From: a virus
Virus record (IMG/VR): IMGVR_UViG_3300030106_007011
Span: 1 to 43,056 of that record
DNA: 43,056 nt
Direction: 5' to 3' (one strand)
A program made the position numbers and the translations under genes. Below, piece after piece: positions 1-6,081 of the stretch. Every line of letters starts with the position of its first letter. Position 1 is the first letter of the stretch. Under the pieces are notes generated by a model. That model searched no databases, was not told the origin of the DNA, and saw nothing but the letters and a program-made list of their open reading frames with translations.

Positions 1-571
1 AGGCTGCAATTTTTAAGCCTCTTTCATCGACAAATCCAGCAATGTCAATTAATGACTGCTCTAACGAAGTTTCATTCAAGTCAGCTGCAACGTTAAGAAC
101 ATTTGAAAAAGTACCACCTGTTGCGAGTGGGTGTGCAGAGTTAATTAATGATACTCCGTCTCCACCAGTTACAGTAGTTACTTGTGCATTGTTCAATACG
201 TTAGCTGCTTTCGTTTGCTTCGTATTTGCCATAGATCTAGCAAGAGCTCTTGTGTATCTACCCGCTAGTCTATCATATAGGTTGTCTTCGATCGCTTCTT
301 CAGTAATAGCAAATGCTAATGCGATTGTTTCGTGATTGTATCTCGCTGTGAAAGTTTCACCTGCTTGATCAAACACAACTCCTGCACCTTCTGCTTTAGT
401 TGGTGCGGAAGCAAATCCGCTTAACATTACTTCTTCTTCAAAAGCTCTGTCAGATGTTTCAGTAGTATAAATTTCAGCATGTTGATTTTCATATCTACTA
501 TATTCCAGGCCGAATAAAGCATTCAAACCCGGCTCTAGTTCTTTAACTAGTTGTGATCGTGATATCGCCAT
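1..571 (-). CDS. Major capsid protein, N-terminal part (3' end outside window)
   Basis: The frame opens at ATG 571 after a good Shine-Dalgarno (AAGGAG) and stays open for 190 codons to the left window edge, so the C-terminus is missing. The protein begins MAISRSQLVKELEPGLNALF, then has an acidic stretch near residues 35-50 and a segment with SITEEAIED-like character (here AITEEAIEDNLYDRLAGRYT, about residues 88-107). From memory this matches a capsid protein common in marine phages and related to Mu-type major head subunit (gpT) proteins; the family assignment is recall, not a search. Its place after scaffold-like and small head genes in one minus-strand operon fits a major head subunit forming the icosahedral shell. 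Confidence 0.75.
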   Translation of the reverse strand, partial: MAISRSQLVKELEPGLNALFGLEYSRYENQHAEIYTTETSDRAFEEEVMLSGFASAPTKAEGAGVVFDQAGETFTARYNHETIALAFAITEEAIEDNLYDRLAGRYTRALARSMANTKQTKAANVLNNAQVTTVTGGDGVSLINSAHPLATGGTFSNVLNVAADLNETSLEQSLIDIAGFVDERGLKIAA

Positions 572-586
572 AGTTATTCTCCTTTA

Positions 587-1165
587 TTACGCTATACCTG
601 CACCACTTCTATAGAAGTGATTGTTGATTCTAACAAGAACATTAGCATTAGCTGTGCTTGTATCAGAGTTATCTGGGTCCTGCGAAATGTCAATCGCTTG
701 AATAGCGAAAGTTGCAGTGATACCTGATACTGATACATCAAGCTGTGCTTTTGATATCCCTGTTGCTGTTACACCAGTAGTGTTTGTCACCGAATAATTC
801 TTGTACAAATCTGCTCTAGTGAAAGCCGCATCTGCATCTACCAAAAATACTGCATCAGGGTCATCGATTACAAATGCAGTAATATCACTTGCAGCGATTC
901 CACCTGGGTAGAAATTTGAAAATGTCGGCTTTTGAGTAGTTGGATCTGTGTAAAAACATCCGTTGAAAACGCCCACAACAGCATCTGATGTGTTAGCACC
1001 ATGCTTCTGAATGTTACCAGTTCCTAATGGTTCTACCAAATCTCCCTGATAAATCGCAGTAGCATATCCACTTGCAATCGTATATCTGTTTTGAGCTCCA
1101 GCTAATGGTGTTCCGTCTAGTTTTCTGTACGGTCTTAGACCGAACTTTTCACTTACGTTTGCCAT
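587..1165 (-). CDS. Probable head decoration/structural protein
   Basis: 192-residue protein directly upstream of the capsid gene, with an AAAGGAG Shine-Dalgarno before the ATG at 1165. It is rich in Gly, Ala, Thr, Val and Asp, has almost no long helix-forming stretches, and looks like an all-beta fold (repeated short hydrophobic runs such as AVVGVFNGCF and DPDAVFLVDADAAF). I do not recognise a named Pfam family. Position beside the major capsid gene and the beta-rich composition suggest a capsid decoration or minor head protein. A second capsid-like shell protein is the alternative. Confidence 0.55.
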   Translation of the reverse strand: MANVSEKFGLRPYRKLDGTPLAGAQNRYTIASGYATAIYQGDLVEPLGTGNIQKHGANTSDAVVGVFNGCFYTDPTTQKPTFSNFYPGGIAASDITAFVIDDPDAVFLVDADAAFTRADLYKNYSVTNTTGVTATGISKAQLDVSVSGITATFAIQAIDISQDPDNSDTSTANANVLVRINNHFYRSGAGIA

Positions 1166-1232
1166 AGTTGTTTTCTCCTTTAACTATATGTTTTTGTTAT
1201 CCAAGCTATCTCGGGTAGGTAATGCAAAAAAA

Positions 1233-1700
1233 TTACTTTTTACGACTACCACCAAAGGTAACTCTAGACTGTCTATCAATATTGATAGGCATGTCCGGGT
1301 GCTGTTCCTTCATAAGATCTCGATCAATCGCATCTGTTCTGTCTTGAGTTATTTTTTTAAAATACTCAGCACGACTTCTCAAAATCTCTTCCGGTATCCT
1401 TGCCAACACAAGGCCACCAATTCCGATTAAACCAGCATGTTTTCCTTCATGAATAACAGGGTAATCATTTTCACCAATCTCATTTAAAATGGTTTCGGCT
1501 TTAACAAATTCCCAACCTTCTCTAAGTTTTTTAGATACATTACCTGGATCCTCAAAACCGTTAGTTGAAGTTCTTATCCATCTGTGTGCATAACCTTGCG
1601 GTGCAGCTGGTGCATCCAAACTGGATGGTGGAGTCCAATCTTTTTTACGAGTTAACTTTTCTCTCGTACTAGACTCTCGTGAAGTTTTTACTTTAGACAT
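1233..1700 (-). CDS. Conserved phage protein of unknown function, head module
   Basis: 155-residue, strongly charged protein between the scaffold-like gene (1 base away) and the decoration candidate. The N-terminal third is basic and probably disordered (many Lys/Arg/Ser/Thr). The middle has a WIRTS..GFEDPGNV segment followed by a small ordered region (residues about 60-105, ending with GLIGIGGLVLARIPEE). The C-terminus ends in GGSRKK. I recall similar proteins at this spot in marine phage contigs but no function. Co-transcription with scaffold and capsid suggests a head assembly or minor head role (inference). Confidence 0.6.
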   Translation of the reverse strand: MSKVKTSRESSTREKLTRKKDWTPPSSLDAPAAPQGYAHRWIRTSTNGFEDPGNVSKKLREGWEFVKAETILNEIGENDYPVIHEGKHAGLIGIGGLVLARIPEEILRSRAEYFKKITQDRTDAIDRDLMKEQHPDMPINIDRQSRVTFGGSRKK

Positions 1701-1701
1701 A

Positions 1702-2688
1702 TTATGCTCCTTCCTTCACGTATTTTGCGTATTCCTCTAGTGGCACCCCTAATTTCTTAGCGATAACTACCTGTGATTTGGTGAGTTTCACAGACTTGCG
1801 TCCTCCCGATCTTCGACTCACAGAGGCCACGTTCTGGACGGGTTCTTTGGCCTTGACTTCAGTCGACTCTTGGGCAAATTTCTGAGGGAAATACTCCTTC
1901 ATACGTTTGTTTATTTGATTATAGTATTCGTCAGTCTCCCCGTCAATTCCCTCCTGCAAAAGATCTTCATGTATTCCCATTGCAGCAGAAGTTAACACCC
2001 TGTCCGTACCAAACCATGCATTGTCTTCTGCCCATTGTTGAGCTTTTTGACTTATTTTAGGTTGTGGTTGTTCAGGTTCAGCGGGAGCTGCTGCAACTTC
2101 TTTTTCCTTTGACTCTTTTTCTGCAAGAGTCATAGAAACTTTTTCTTTCTCAACTGCTAACTTAGTCAGGTTGTCCTGAGCTTCAGTGATTGCCTCAGCA
2201 TCTTGAGTTTCATAAGCAGCTTTTAATGCAGCCTTAGCTTTGTCTCTTTCAGAGTCAATTCTTGCATTATATTCTTTAAGATAATTAGTATCAGTTTCCT
2301 GAACTTTTTTTTCAGCTGTTTCAAATTTGCTTTTTAATCCTCTAGCATATTCTACTGCAGCTTTTTCTCTTCTTTCTGCTTCTTTAATTTGAAATGTTAG
2401 TTTCTTTATTCTTTTTTGAACTTTTTCTGAATAATCTTGTAAATCAGTATCCTCAGTTTTTTGTTCAAACTTTGGTTCTTCTTTTACAGGTTCAGGTTCT
2501 TGTTCTTTTGTTTCTTGAAGTAATTCTTTTGCAGTTTTACCACCTGTAACATCGGTGTAACCAAGATCTACTTCTTCTTTTTTTTCAAATGCTTCATTAC
2601 CAGTTTGTGGTGTTTCAACATTTACTTCTTCTTCTTTAACGCCATCAGTATCTAATTCTACATCGGCAGTTTTATTTATATCTTCCAT
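1702..2688 (-). CDS. Probable scaffolding protein
   Basis: 328 residues, very rich in Glu and Lys, with a low-complexity acidic N-terminus (about residues 1-90). A long predicted coiled coil follows (about 85-210, heptad-like KRIKKLTFQIKEAERREKAA), then an ordered C-terminal part ending with basic RRSGGRKSVKLTKSQ and KKLGVPLEEYAKYV. This composition, length and location two genes before the capsid gene are typical of phage scaffolding proteins, which organise capsid subunits during procapsid assembly and are then lost. A strong Shine-Dalgarno (AAGGAGG) precedes ATG 2688. No protease domain is visible in it or beside it. Confidence 0.65.
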   Translation of the reverse strand: MEDINKTADVELDTDGVKEEEVNVETPQTGNEAFEKKEEVDLGYTDVTGGKTAKELLQETKEQEPEPVKEEPKFEQKTEDTDLQDYSEKVQKRIKKLTFQIKEAERREKAAVEYARGLKSKFETAEKKVQETDTNYLKEYNARIDSERDKAKAALKAAYETQDAEAITEAQDNLTKLAVEKEKVSMTLAEKESKEKEVAAAPAEPEQPQPKISQKAQQWAEDNAWFGTDRVLTSAAMGIHEDLLQEGIDGETDEYYNQINKRMKEYFPQKFAQESTEVKAKEPVQNVASVSRRSGGRKSVKLTKSQVVIAKKLGVPLEEYAKYVKEGA

Positions 2689-2697
2689 TTGTCCTCC

Positions 2698-3144
2698 TTA
2701 AAAATGGTGCAAAATATCAGATGGATTATTAATTGTAGAAATGACTTCATCGTCATTTAATACTCTTACTTCACCACCTTCAATTTTGAATCTGGATCCT
2801 GCGTACCTACTAAAGATAACCCAATCATTCAGTTTACACCAAGGTCCTTTAGGAAATTTTTCATTATCATGATAACAAAGATCTCCCATTTTAAGCACAA
2901 GACCACATACTGTAGTCATTTGTATAGTTTCTTGTGTAGTATCAGATAAAATAATACCACCTTTAGTTTTTTTTGGCCCTGCATAAGGCAAAACCAAAAG
3001 TCTATAACCTGTTGGTGATGGTAACTTCTCTAATACTGATTTATTGATCGCTTTTGGATCGAGGACTGTTTCTACTTCTTGTTTTTCTTTGTATGCATCA
3101 AGAAGTGCTTCAGTCCGTTTCGGTGTCTCCGTGGACTTGTTCAT
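2698..3144 (-). CDS. Phage-encoded GroES-like co-chaperonin
   Basis: 148 residues. Residues about 40-137 follow the Cpn10/GroES pattern: a start strand (PSPTGYRLLVLP), a mobile-loop region ending in the hallmark GGIILS (about 62-67; bacterial GroES has GGIVL), a turn with GLVLKMGDLC, the LNDWVIFSRYAG strand (bacterial VGDIVIF) and a final DDEVIST. A 40-residue charged N-terminal extension and a short PSDILHHF tail are extra to standard GroES (about 95 residues). Phage co-chaperonins such as T4 gp31 pair with host GroEL to fold the capsid protein; the position just upstream of scaffold and capsid fits that. The gene start overlaps the upstream gene by 35 bases. Confidence 0.85.
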   Translation of the reverse strand: MNKSTETPKRTEALLDAYKEKQEVETVLDPKAINKSVLEKLPSPTGYRLLVLPYAGPKKTKGGIILSDTTQETIQMTTVCGLVLKMGDLCYHDNEKFPKGPWCKLNDWVIFSRYAGSRFKIEGGEVRVLNDDEVISTINNPSDILHHF

Positions 3145-3328
3145 CTTTATACTCCGTTCGTGTCAGCAGGTCTTTTAGATCCTGTTGCAGATCCTCTAAT
3201 GATCTGATTTGACCCCTAACATATTGTAGTTTTTCCATGGTGTCAACACCATATATAGCGTGATCTTTGAGTTGGAGTATTTTCTTTTTAATCTGCCTTT
3301 GTACTAACGATATTGTATCTATATCCAC
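3110..3328 (-). CDS. Small helical protein of unknown function
   Basis: 72-residue, mostly helical protein (MDIDTISLVQRQIKKKILQL..., LEDLQQDLKDLL) with an acidic C-terminal tail. It starts exactly at the last base of the methyltransferase gene and its end overlaps the GroES gene by 35 bases, so all three are probably translationally coupled. I recall similar short proteins next to scaffold/GroES genes in marine phages but not a function. Coding is supported by the tight coupling and codon pattern. Confidence 0.6.
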   Translation of the reverse strand: MDIDTISLVQRQIKKKILQLKDHAIYGVDTMEKLQYVRGQIRSLEDLQQDLKDLLTRTEYKDEQVHGDTETD

Positions 3329-3921
3329 TATTTAACTCTTTCAAAACAAACTTTGCTTTTACCTTGCTCTATTGGTTTAAAATTCCAATACAATAGAGAT
3401 CCTTTTATTACATCATAATTAGCTACCCAATAATCATCAACAATAATTCTTGTGCCTACTCTAGATCGATCTGCAAACCATAAAGCTTCTCTTAAAATAT
3501 CTTTTGTAGTATGTGGGCCATCAAGTAAAACTAAATCAAACACAGTGTTAGAAAGATTGAATATATTCATATAATCAGTATCCGTCATATTATAAAATTT
3601 AAAATAAGGATTTCCTGAAAAATCTTTTACCATTTGATCTCTCATTGAATTAGAATAAGTAGGTGGCTTTGTTCCTGTTTCTTTCCATGAAGCTTTTCCA
3701 TCAACATGTTGATATTCTAAATCATTATAGGGATCGATTGCATAATGCTGATAATCTACTTTGCCTATTCTGGGTGTAATAGTCATCATAATGATTTGTG
3801 ATCCTAAACCTTCTCTTACACCTATCTCACAAGTTGTGACGGATTTTGGTTTATCATAAAAGGGTAAAGTCTCACACCACTTTTTTAAAAGTTCATATTC
3901 TACGCTGTCACCTCTAATCAT
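3328..3921 (-). CDS. Class I SAM-dependent methyltransferase-like protein
   Basis: 197 residues. Near residues 29-42 a glycine-rich SAM loop (TTCEIGVREGLGSQ) follows a hydrophobic strand; FDLVLLDGPHTTKDI (about 128-142) is a motif IV-type strand with Asp134, and RIIVDDYW (about 158-165) provides the paired acidic residues common in the Methyltransf_24/macrocin-type O-methyltransferase group. The target is unknown: the domain is solitary, with no DNA-recognition region, so a small-molecule, glycan or protein substrate is more likely than DNA. It lies inside the head operon and overlaps the upstream gene by ATGA. Confidence 0.7.
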   Translation of the reverse strand: MIRGDSVEYELLKKWCETLPFYDKPKSVTTCEIGVREGLGSQIIMMTITPRIGKVDYQHYAIDPYNDLEYQHVDGKASWKETGTKPPTYSNSMRDQMVKDFSGNPYFKFYNMTDTDYMNIFNLSNTVFDLVLLDGPHTTKDILREALWFADRSRVGTRIIVDDYWVANYDVIKGSLLYWNFKPIEQGKSKVCFERVK

Positions 3922-4124
3922 ATTTTAAATTCTTGTAATATTTTTAATTTTTCTTCAGCGTTTGCTATTTTTTCTACAAGTTTATCTATCTCTTCTAAAT
4001 GTTGTGGGTGCTCTCCAATACCAACAGGTTTTTCTAAATATATTTGAATTGTTGCATCTGCTTCTGAGATTTGTGCATTATATTTATCCTCTAATGCCTT
4101 CAAAAGACTTTGTCTAAGATTCAT
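3918..4124 (-). CDS. Small coiled-coil protein of unknown function
   Basis: 68 residues, nearly all helix: MNLRQSLLKALEDKYNAQIS, a PVGIGEHP turn, then LEEIDKLVEKIANAEEKLKI. The stop codon overlaps the next ATG (ATGA), which argues for real translation. I recall short proteins of this type in marine phage head modules; no function can be given. The helix-turn-helix hairpin shape could serve as a small virion or assembly cofactor (inference). Confidence 0.6.
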   Translation of the reverse strand: MNLRQSLLKALEDKYNAQISEADATIQIYLEKPVGIGEHPQHLEEIDKLVEKIANAEEKLKILQEFKI

Positions 4125-4142
4125 AACGAATCTTTACCTTAA

Positions 4143-4427
4143 TCATGCTTTTTTTGCAAATGTTTTGACATTTGTTGGTTTACCACCAACACCTTGTGCT
4201 ACTGCTCTTTTTCTAGCTACAGCTGATTTTCTTTGTCCCTCTGTCATTCTTCTTGCTTTTGCTAATGGCACACATTTTGGATATTTACGTTTTGCATCTG
4301 CTTTTTGTTTTGATCTACCGCATTTAGCAAAAGACCCATCTGCTTTTTTACTACCTATATCTACCCATTTTTGTTGGAACCATTTCTTTAGTCCTCCAGA
4401 CTTCATATACTGGATGTTCTTTTGCAT
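4143..4427 (-). CDS. Small very basic protein (DUF5872-like), unknown function
   Basis: 94 residues with about one third Lys/Arg. Recognisable pattern: LKKWFQQKWVDIGSKKADGS (10-30 region), then KCGRSKQKADAKRKYPKCVP with two Cys, then ARRMTEGQRKSAVARKR. From memory this resembles DUF5872, found in phages and some giant viruses, but I could not search. Stop and next gene's start are adjacent (4427/4428). The charge suggests nucleic-acid binding or packaging in the head (inference). Confidence 0.6.
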   Translation of the reverse strand: MQKNIQYMKSGGLKKWFQQKWVDIGSKKADGSFAKCGRSKQKADAKRKYPKCVPLAKARRMTEGQRKSAVARKRAVAQGVGGKPTNVKTFAKKA

Positions 4428-4877
4428 TTAGAACGTGCCTTTGAAATCTATACCTTTGATAGCAGCTCCACCACCTCTTGATAGTTTGATTGATTTTAAA
4501 GTTTTAGCTTGACCTGCATGAGCTTGAGATGCTTTTTCTAATTTATTTGCAACTTTCATGATTGCACCTTTGTTTGCTTTTTTAACTTTGGATTTTTTAA
4601 CAGGTTTTCCAATAGCAATCATAATCATCATCTTGCCTTTTTTAGCTTTCATCAATCCTGACTTTTGTAATCTACCGGTTCCTGATTGTGATCCTGCAGT
4701 TACAGCCATACCAACTTTAGCAGGTTTTGGTCCTCTAAAATCTTTTCTCTTAACTCCTGATGGATCTTTGATTTTACCTGCACAGATTTTACTTGCGTAT
4801 GCGTTAGCATATGCTGACGGATATACTTTAAATTTTCGCTTCGCTGCGGCTTTACCTCTCGGACATAGTTTAGTCAT
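4428..4877 (-). CDS. Basic Lys/Gly/Ala-rich protein, unknown function
   Basis: 149 residues, strongly basic. The N-terminus LCPRGKAAAKRKFKVYPSAY, then a KICAGK segment, forms a small Cys-containing block partly like the neighbouring 94-residue basic protein, so the two may share an ancestral element. The rest is low complexity with KAKKGKMMIMIAIGKP (short hydrophobic run) and repeated Lys patches. It begins inside the stop codon of the preceding 47-codon gene (ATGA). A DNA-condensing or minor head protein is possible but not shown. Confidence 0.6.
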   Translation of the reverse strand: MTKLCPRGKAAAKRKFKVYPSAYANAYASKICAGKIKDPSGVKRKDFRGPKPAKVGMAVTAGSQSGTGRLQKSGLMKAKKGKMMIMIAIGKPVKKSKVKKANKGAIMKVANKLEKASQAHAGQAKTLKSIKLSRGGGAAIKGIDFKGTF

Positions 4878-5017
4878 AGTTTTCCTTGTGCTTTAAGTTT
4901 TTTAATATCACCCTTTGTAAGTCCTGTTAAATCAACTTTAGGTTTTACAGAATCAATAGTTGGTGCTACTCTTTCTGGTGTGAATAATTTTTTTATCCAG
5001 TTCCATATTTTTTTCAT
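4874..5017 (-). CDS. 47-residue small protein
   Basis: Short gene with a strong Shine-Dalgarno (GGAGGAAAAAA before ATG 5017). It begins within the stop codon of the holin-like gene (ATGA) and ends within the start of the next gene (ATGA), so it is coupled on both sides. The peptide starts MKKIWNWIKKLFTPERVAPT, an amphipathic Trp/Lys-rich helix, followed by SVKPKVDLTGLTKGDIKKLK. The double coupling is good evidence for translation. Function unknown; the amphipathic N-terminus next to a holin-like gene hints at membrane association (inference). Confidence 0.6.
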   Translation of the reverse strand: MKKIWNWIKKLFTPERVAPTIDSVKPKVDLTGLTKGDIKKLKAQGKL

Positions 5018-5400
5018 TTTTTTCCTCCGTTACGGAATATTTGTGTTCCTTTTATACCATAAATTGAAGCCACAACCAAGATCCATAAATTAGTAAACCA
5101 TGATGGGAGCTGTGAGAACATTTCGAAGAATAATTTTACCTTATCCATAGCAGTTGGGTCATCTGATATAACAGCCCAAGCCAAAACTACCACTGGCAAA
5201 CTAAGAATTATAAGGACTGCCTCATCTTTCCAGTCTGATTGACGAGCCTCTAACAATTTACCTTGGTATTGTTCCTCACCTCGTGCCATACGATCAGCAT
5301 GTAATAGTTGTGCCTCAGACATCGCCATTTTCGTCTTTTGTTTGTTAGCGTAAATTTTACTTCCTGCTGAGACTGCTAATTTTATTGCGCTTAACCACAT
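5014..5400 (-). CDS. Putative holin-like membrane protein
   Basis: 128 residues. After a short hydrophobic N-terminus (MWLSAIKLAVSAGSKIYA) and a polar helix (to about residue 58), there are two clear membrane segments: AVLIILSLPVVVLAWAVI (about 60-78) and LPSWFTNLWILVVASIYGI (about 97-115), followed by a basic tail. The DWKDE...P...W.....G architecture resembles the 3TM holins of the GTA_holin_3TM type as I remember them. It would permeabilise the inner membrane at lysis. It sits in the head operon; no endolysin is adjacent, so the assignment is tentative. Its first 15 codons are overlapped by the end of the homing endonuclease gene. Confidence 0.55.
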   Translation of the reverse strand: MWLSAIKLAVSAGSKIYANKQKTKMAMSEAQLLHADRMARGEEQYQGKLLEARQSDWKDEAVLIILSLPVVVLAWAVISDDPTAMDKVKLFFEMFSQLPSWFTNLWILVVASIYGIKGTQIFRNGGKK

Positions 5401-5719
5401 AATATTTCTCCTGTCTTCTTTTACTCATAAAGTTTATCATTTTATCAATAATTGCAAAAGCCCTTGGCCCTCTGTCACGCCAACACCAAGTATCTTTGTG
5501 TTTTAATTTACGTCTTTTTGCAAAAAATAACCACCCCCCAAACATATCTTTAAATCTAAGTATTAGATCTTTATCAGCCATTTCAACTTTACACTCAAAA
5601 ATACGTCCTCTATTTTTACCTTTTGACCAAAACCCAAAACTTCCCTCACCGTCAAAAAGACCAGCAAGATAAATTATTTTAAACTTTTTTGATAGCTTTT
5701 CGTAACTGTTTTTTGACAT
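5357..5719 (-). CDS. LAGLIDADG-type homing endonuclease, single motif
   Basis: Starting at ATG 5719 the product is 120 residues. The motif IYLAGLFDGEGSF (about residues 16-28) is a LAGLIDADG helix with the catalytic acidic residue, followed by beta-rich Lys/Trp-rich sequence and a helix (FAIIDKMINFM) typical of single-motif enzymes that act as dimers. The open frame extends further up to a GTG at 5785, but that N-terminus only mirrors the overlapping 47-codon gene in another frame, so I take 5719. It overlaps the gene before it by 41 bases and the holin-like gene after it by 44, an unusual insertion without visible intron. It cuts DNA to spread itself. Confidence 0.75.
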   Translation of the reverse strand: MSKNSYEKLSKKFKIIYLAGLFDGEGSFGFWSKGKNRGRIFECKVEMADKDLILRFKDMFGGWLFFAKRRKLKHKDTWCWRDRGPRAFAIIDKMINFMSKRRQEKYYVVKRNKISSLSRK

Positions 5720-5822
5720 TTTTAAGTTTAATCCCTTGTGGATTTGGTCCTCTTTTAGGCGGTGGCCCAAATTTGACTCCTCCACTTAGTCCTTTACGCT
5801 TTTTTTGTCCTTCTGATCGCAT
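5679..5822 (-). CDS. 47-residue basic Gly/Pro protein, conserved in marine phages
   Basis: ATG 5822 to TAA 5679. The peptide contains GLSGGVKFGPPPKRGPNPQG followed by Lys-rich KLKNVKKQLRKAIKKV. I recall the GGVKFGPPPKRGPNPQG block in many marine phage contigs directly downstream of portal-region genes, which supports this frame over the overlapping GTG-started extension of the endonuclease. It overlaps the 95-residue gene upstream by 29 bases. Function unknown; the basic charge fits a DNA- or portal-associated role (inference). Confidence 0.65.
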   Translation of the reverse strand: MRSEGQKKRKGLSGGVKFGPPPKRGPNPQGIKLKNVKKQLRKAIKKV

Positions 5823-6081
5823 TTTTACCTGCTTTAAATATTCTAGCTACTTCTGATTTACCCATAACCTTAGCACGTTGCTCTCCAACAGTTAAGATTT
5901 GTATTTTTCTTGCAAACGGTTTAGATATCTTCTTAACTTTTGCAACAGTTTTACGAGCATCAGTAGGAGTCGCAAACTTAATTCCAACAGTATCCTTAGG
6001 ATTCTCATCAGTATACAACCTCCTACCCGAACCTTTGGGTTTTTTACCAGTTCCTATTTTTGGGTCCCTATTTTTTCTCAA
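5794..6081 (-). CDS. Small basic protein downstream of portal gene
   Basis: 95 residues, about 30% Lys/Arg, starting at a TTG (6081) that follows a GAGAG Shine-Dalgarno-like stretch inside the portal gene end; no ATG is available. Conserved-looking blocks: GTGKKPKGSGRRLYTDENPK, IKFATPTDARKTV and ARKIQILTVGEQRAKVMGKS. I recognise this as a recurrent neighbour of portal genes in marine phages, with no assigned function. It overlaps the portal gene by 14 bases. Confidence 0.6.
   Translation of the reverse strand: MRKNRDPKIGTGKKPKGSGRRLYTDENPKDTVGIKFATPTDARKTVAKVKKISKPFARKIQILTVGEQRAKVMGKSEVARIFKAGKNAIRRTKKA

Noticed and set aside
1188-1430. 80-codon plus-strand frame near the capsid genes
   Set aside because: Overlaps the 155-residue head gene on the other strand, no ribosome site, no recognisable motif.
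4558-4896. Long plus-strand frame (112 codons) opposite the basic protein gene
   Set aside because: Shadow of a Lys/Ala-rich minus-strand gene; hydrophobic-looking only because the other strand is Lys-rich, and no ribosome site.
5720-5785. N-terminal extension of the homing endonuclease
   Set aside because: GTG-started and encoded by the same bases as the conserved 47-codon gene in another frame; the ATG at 5719 gives a complete LAGLIDADG protein.
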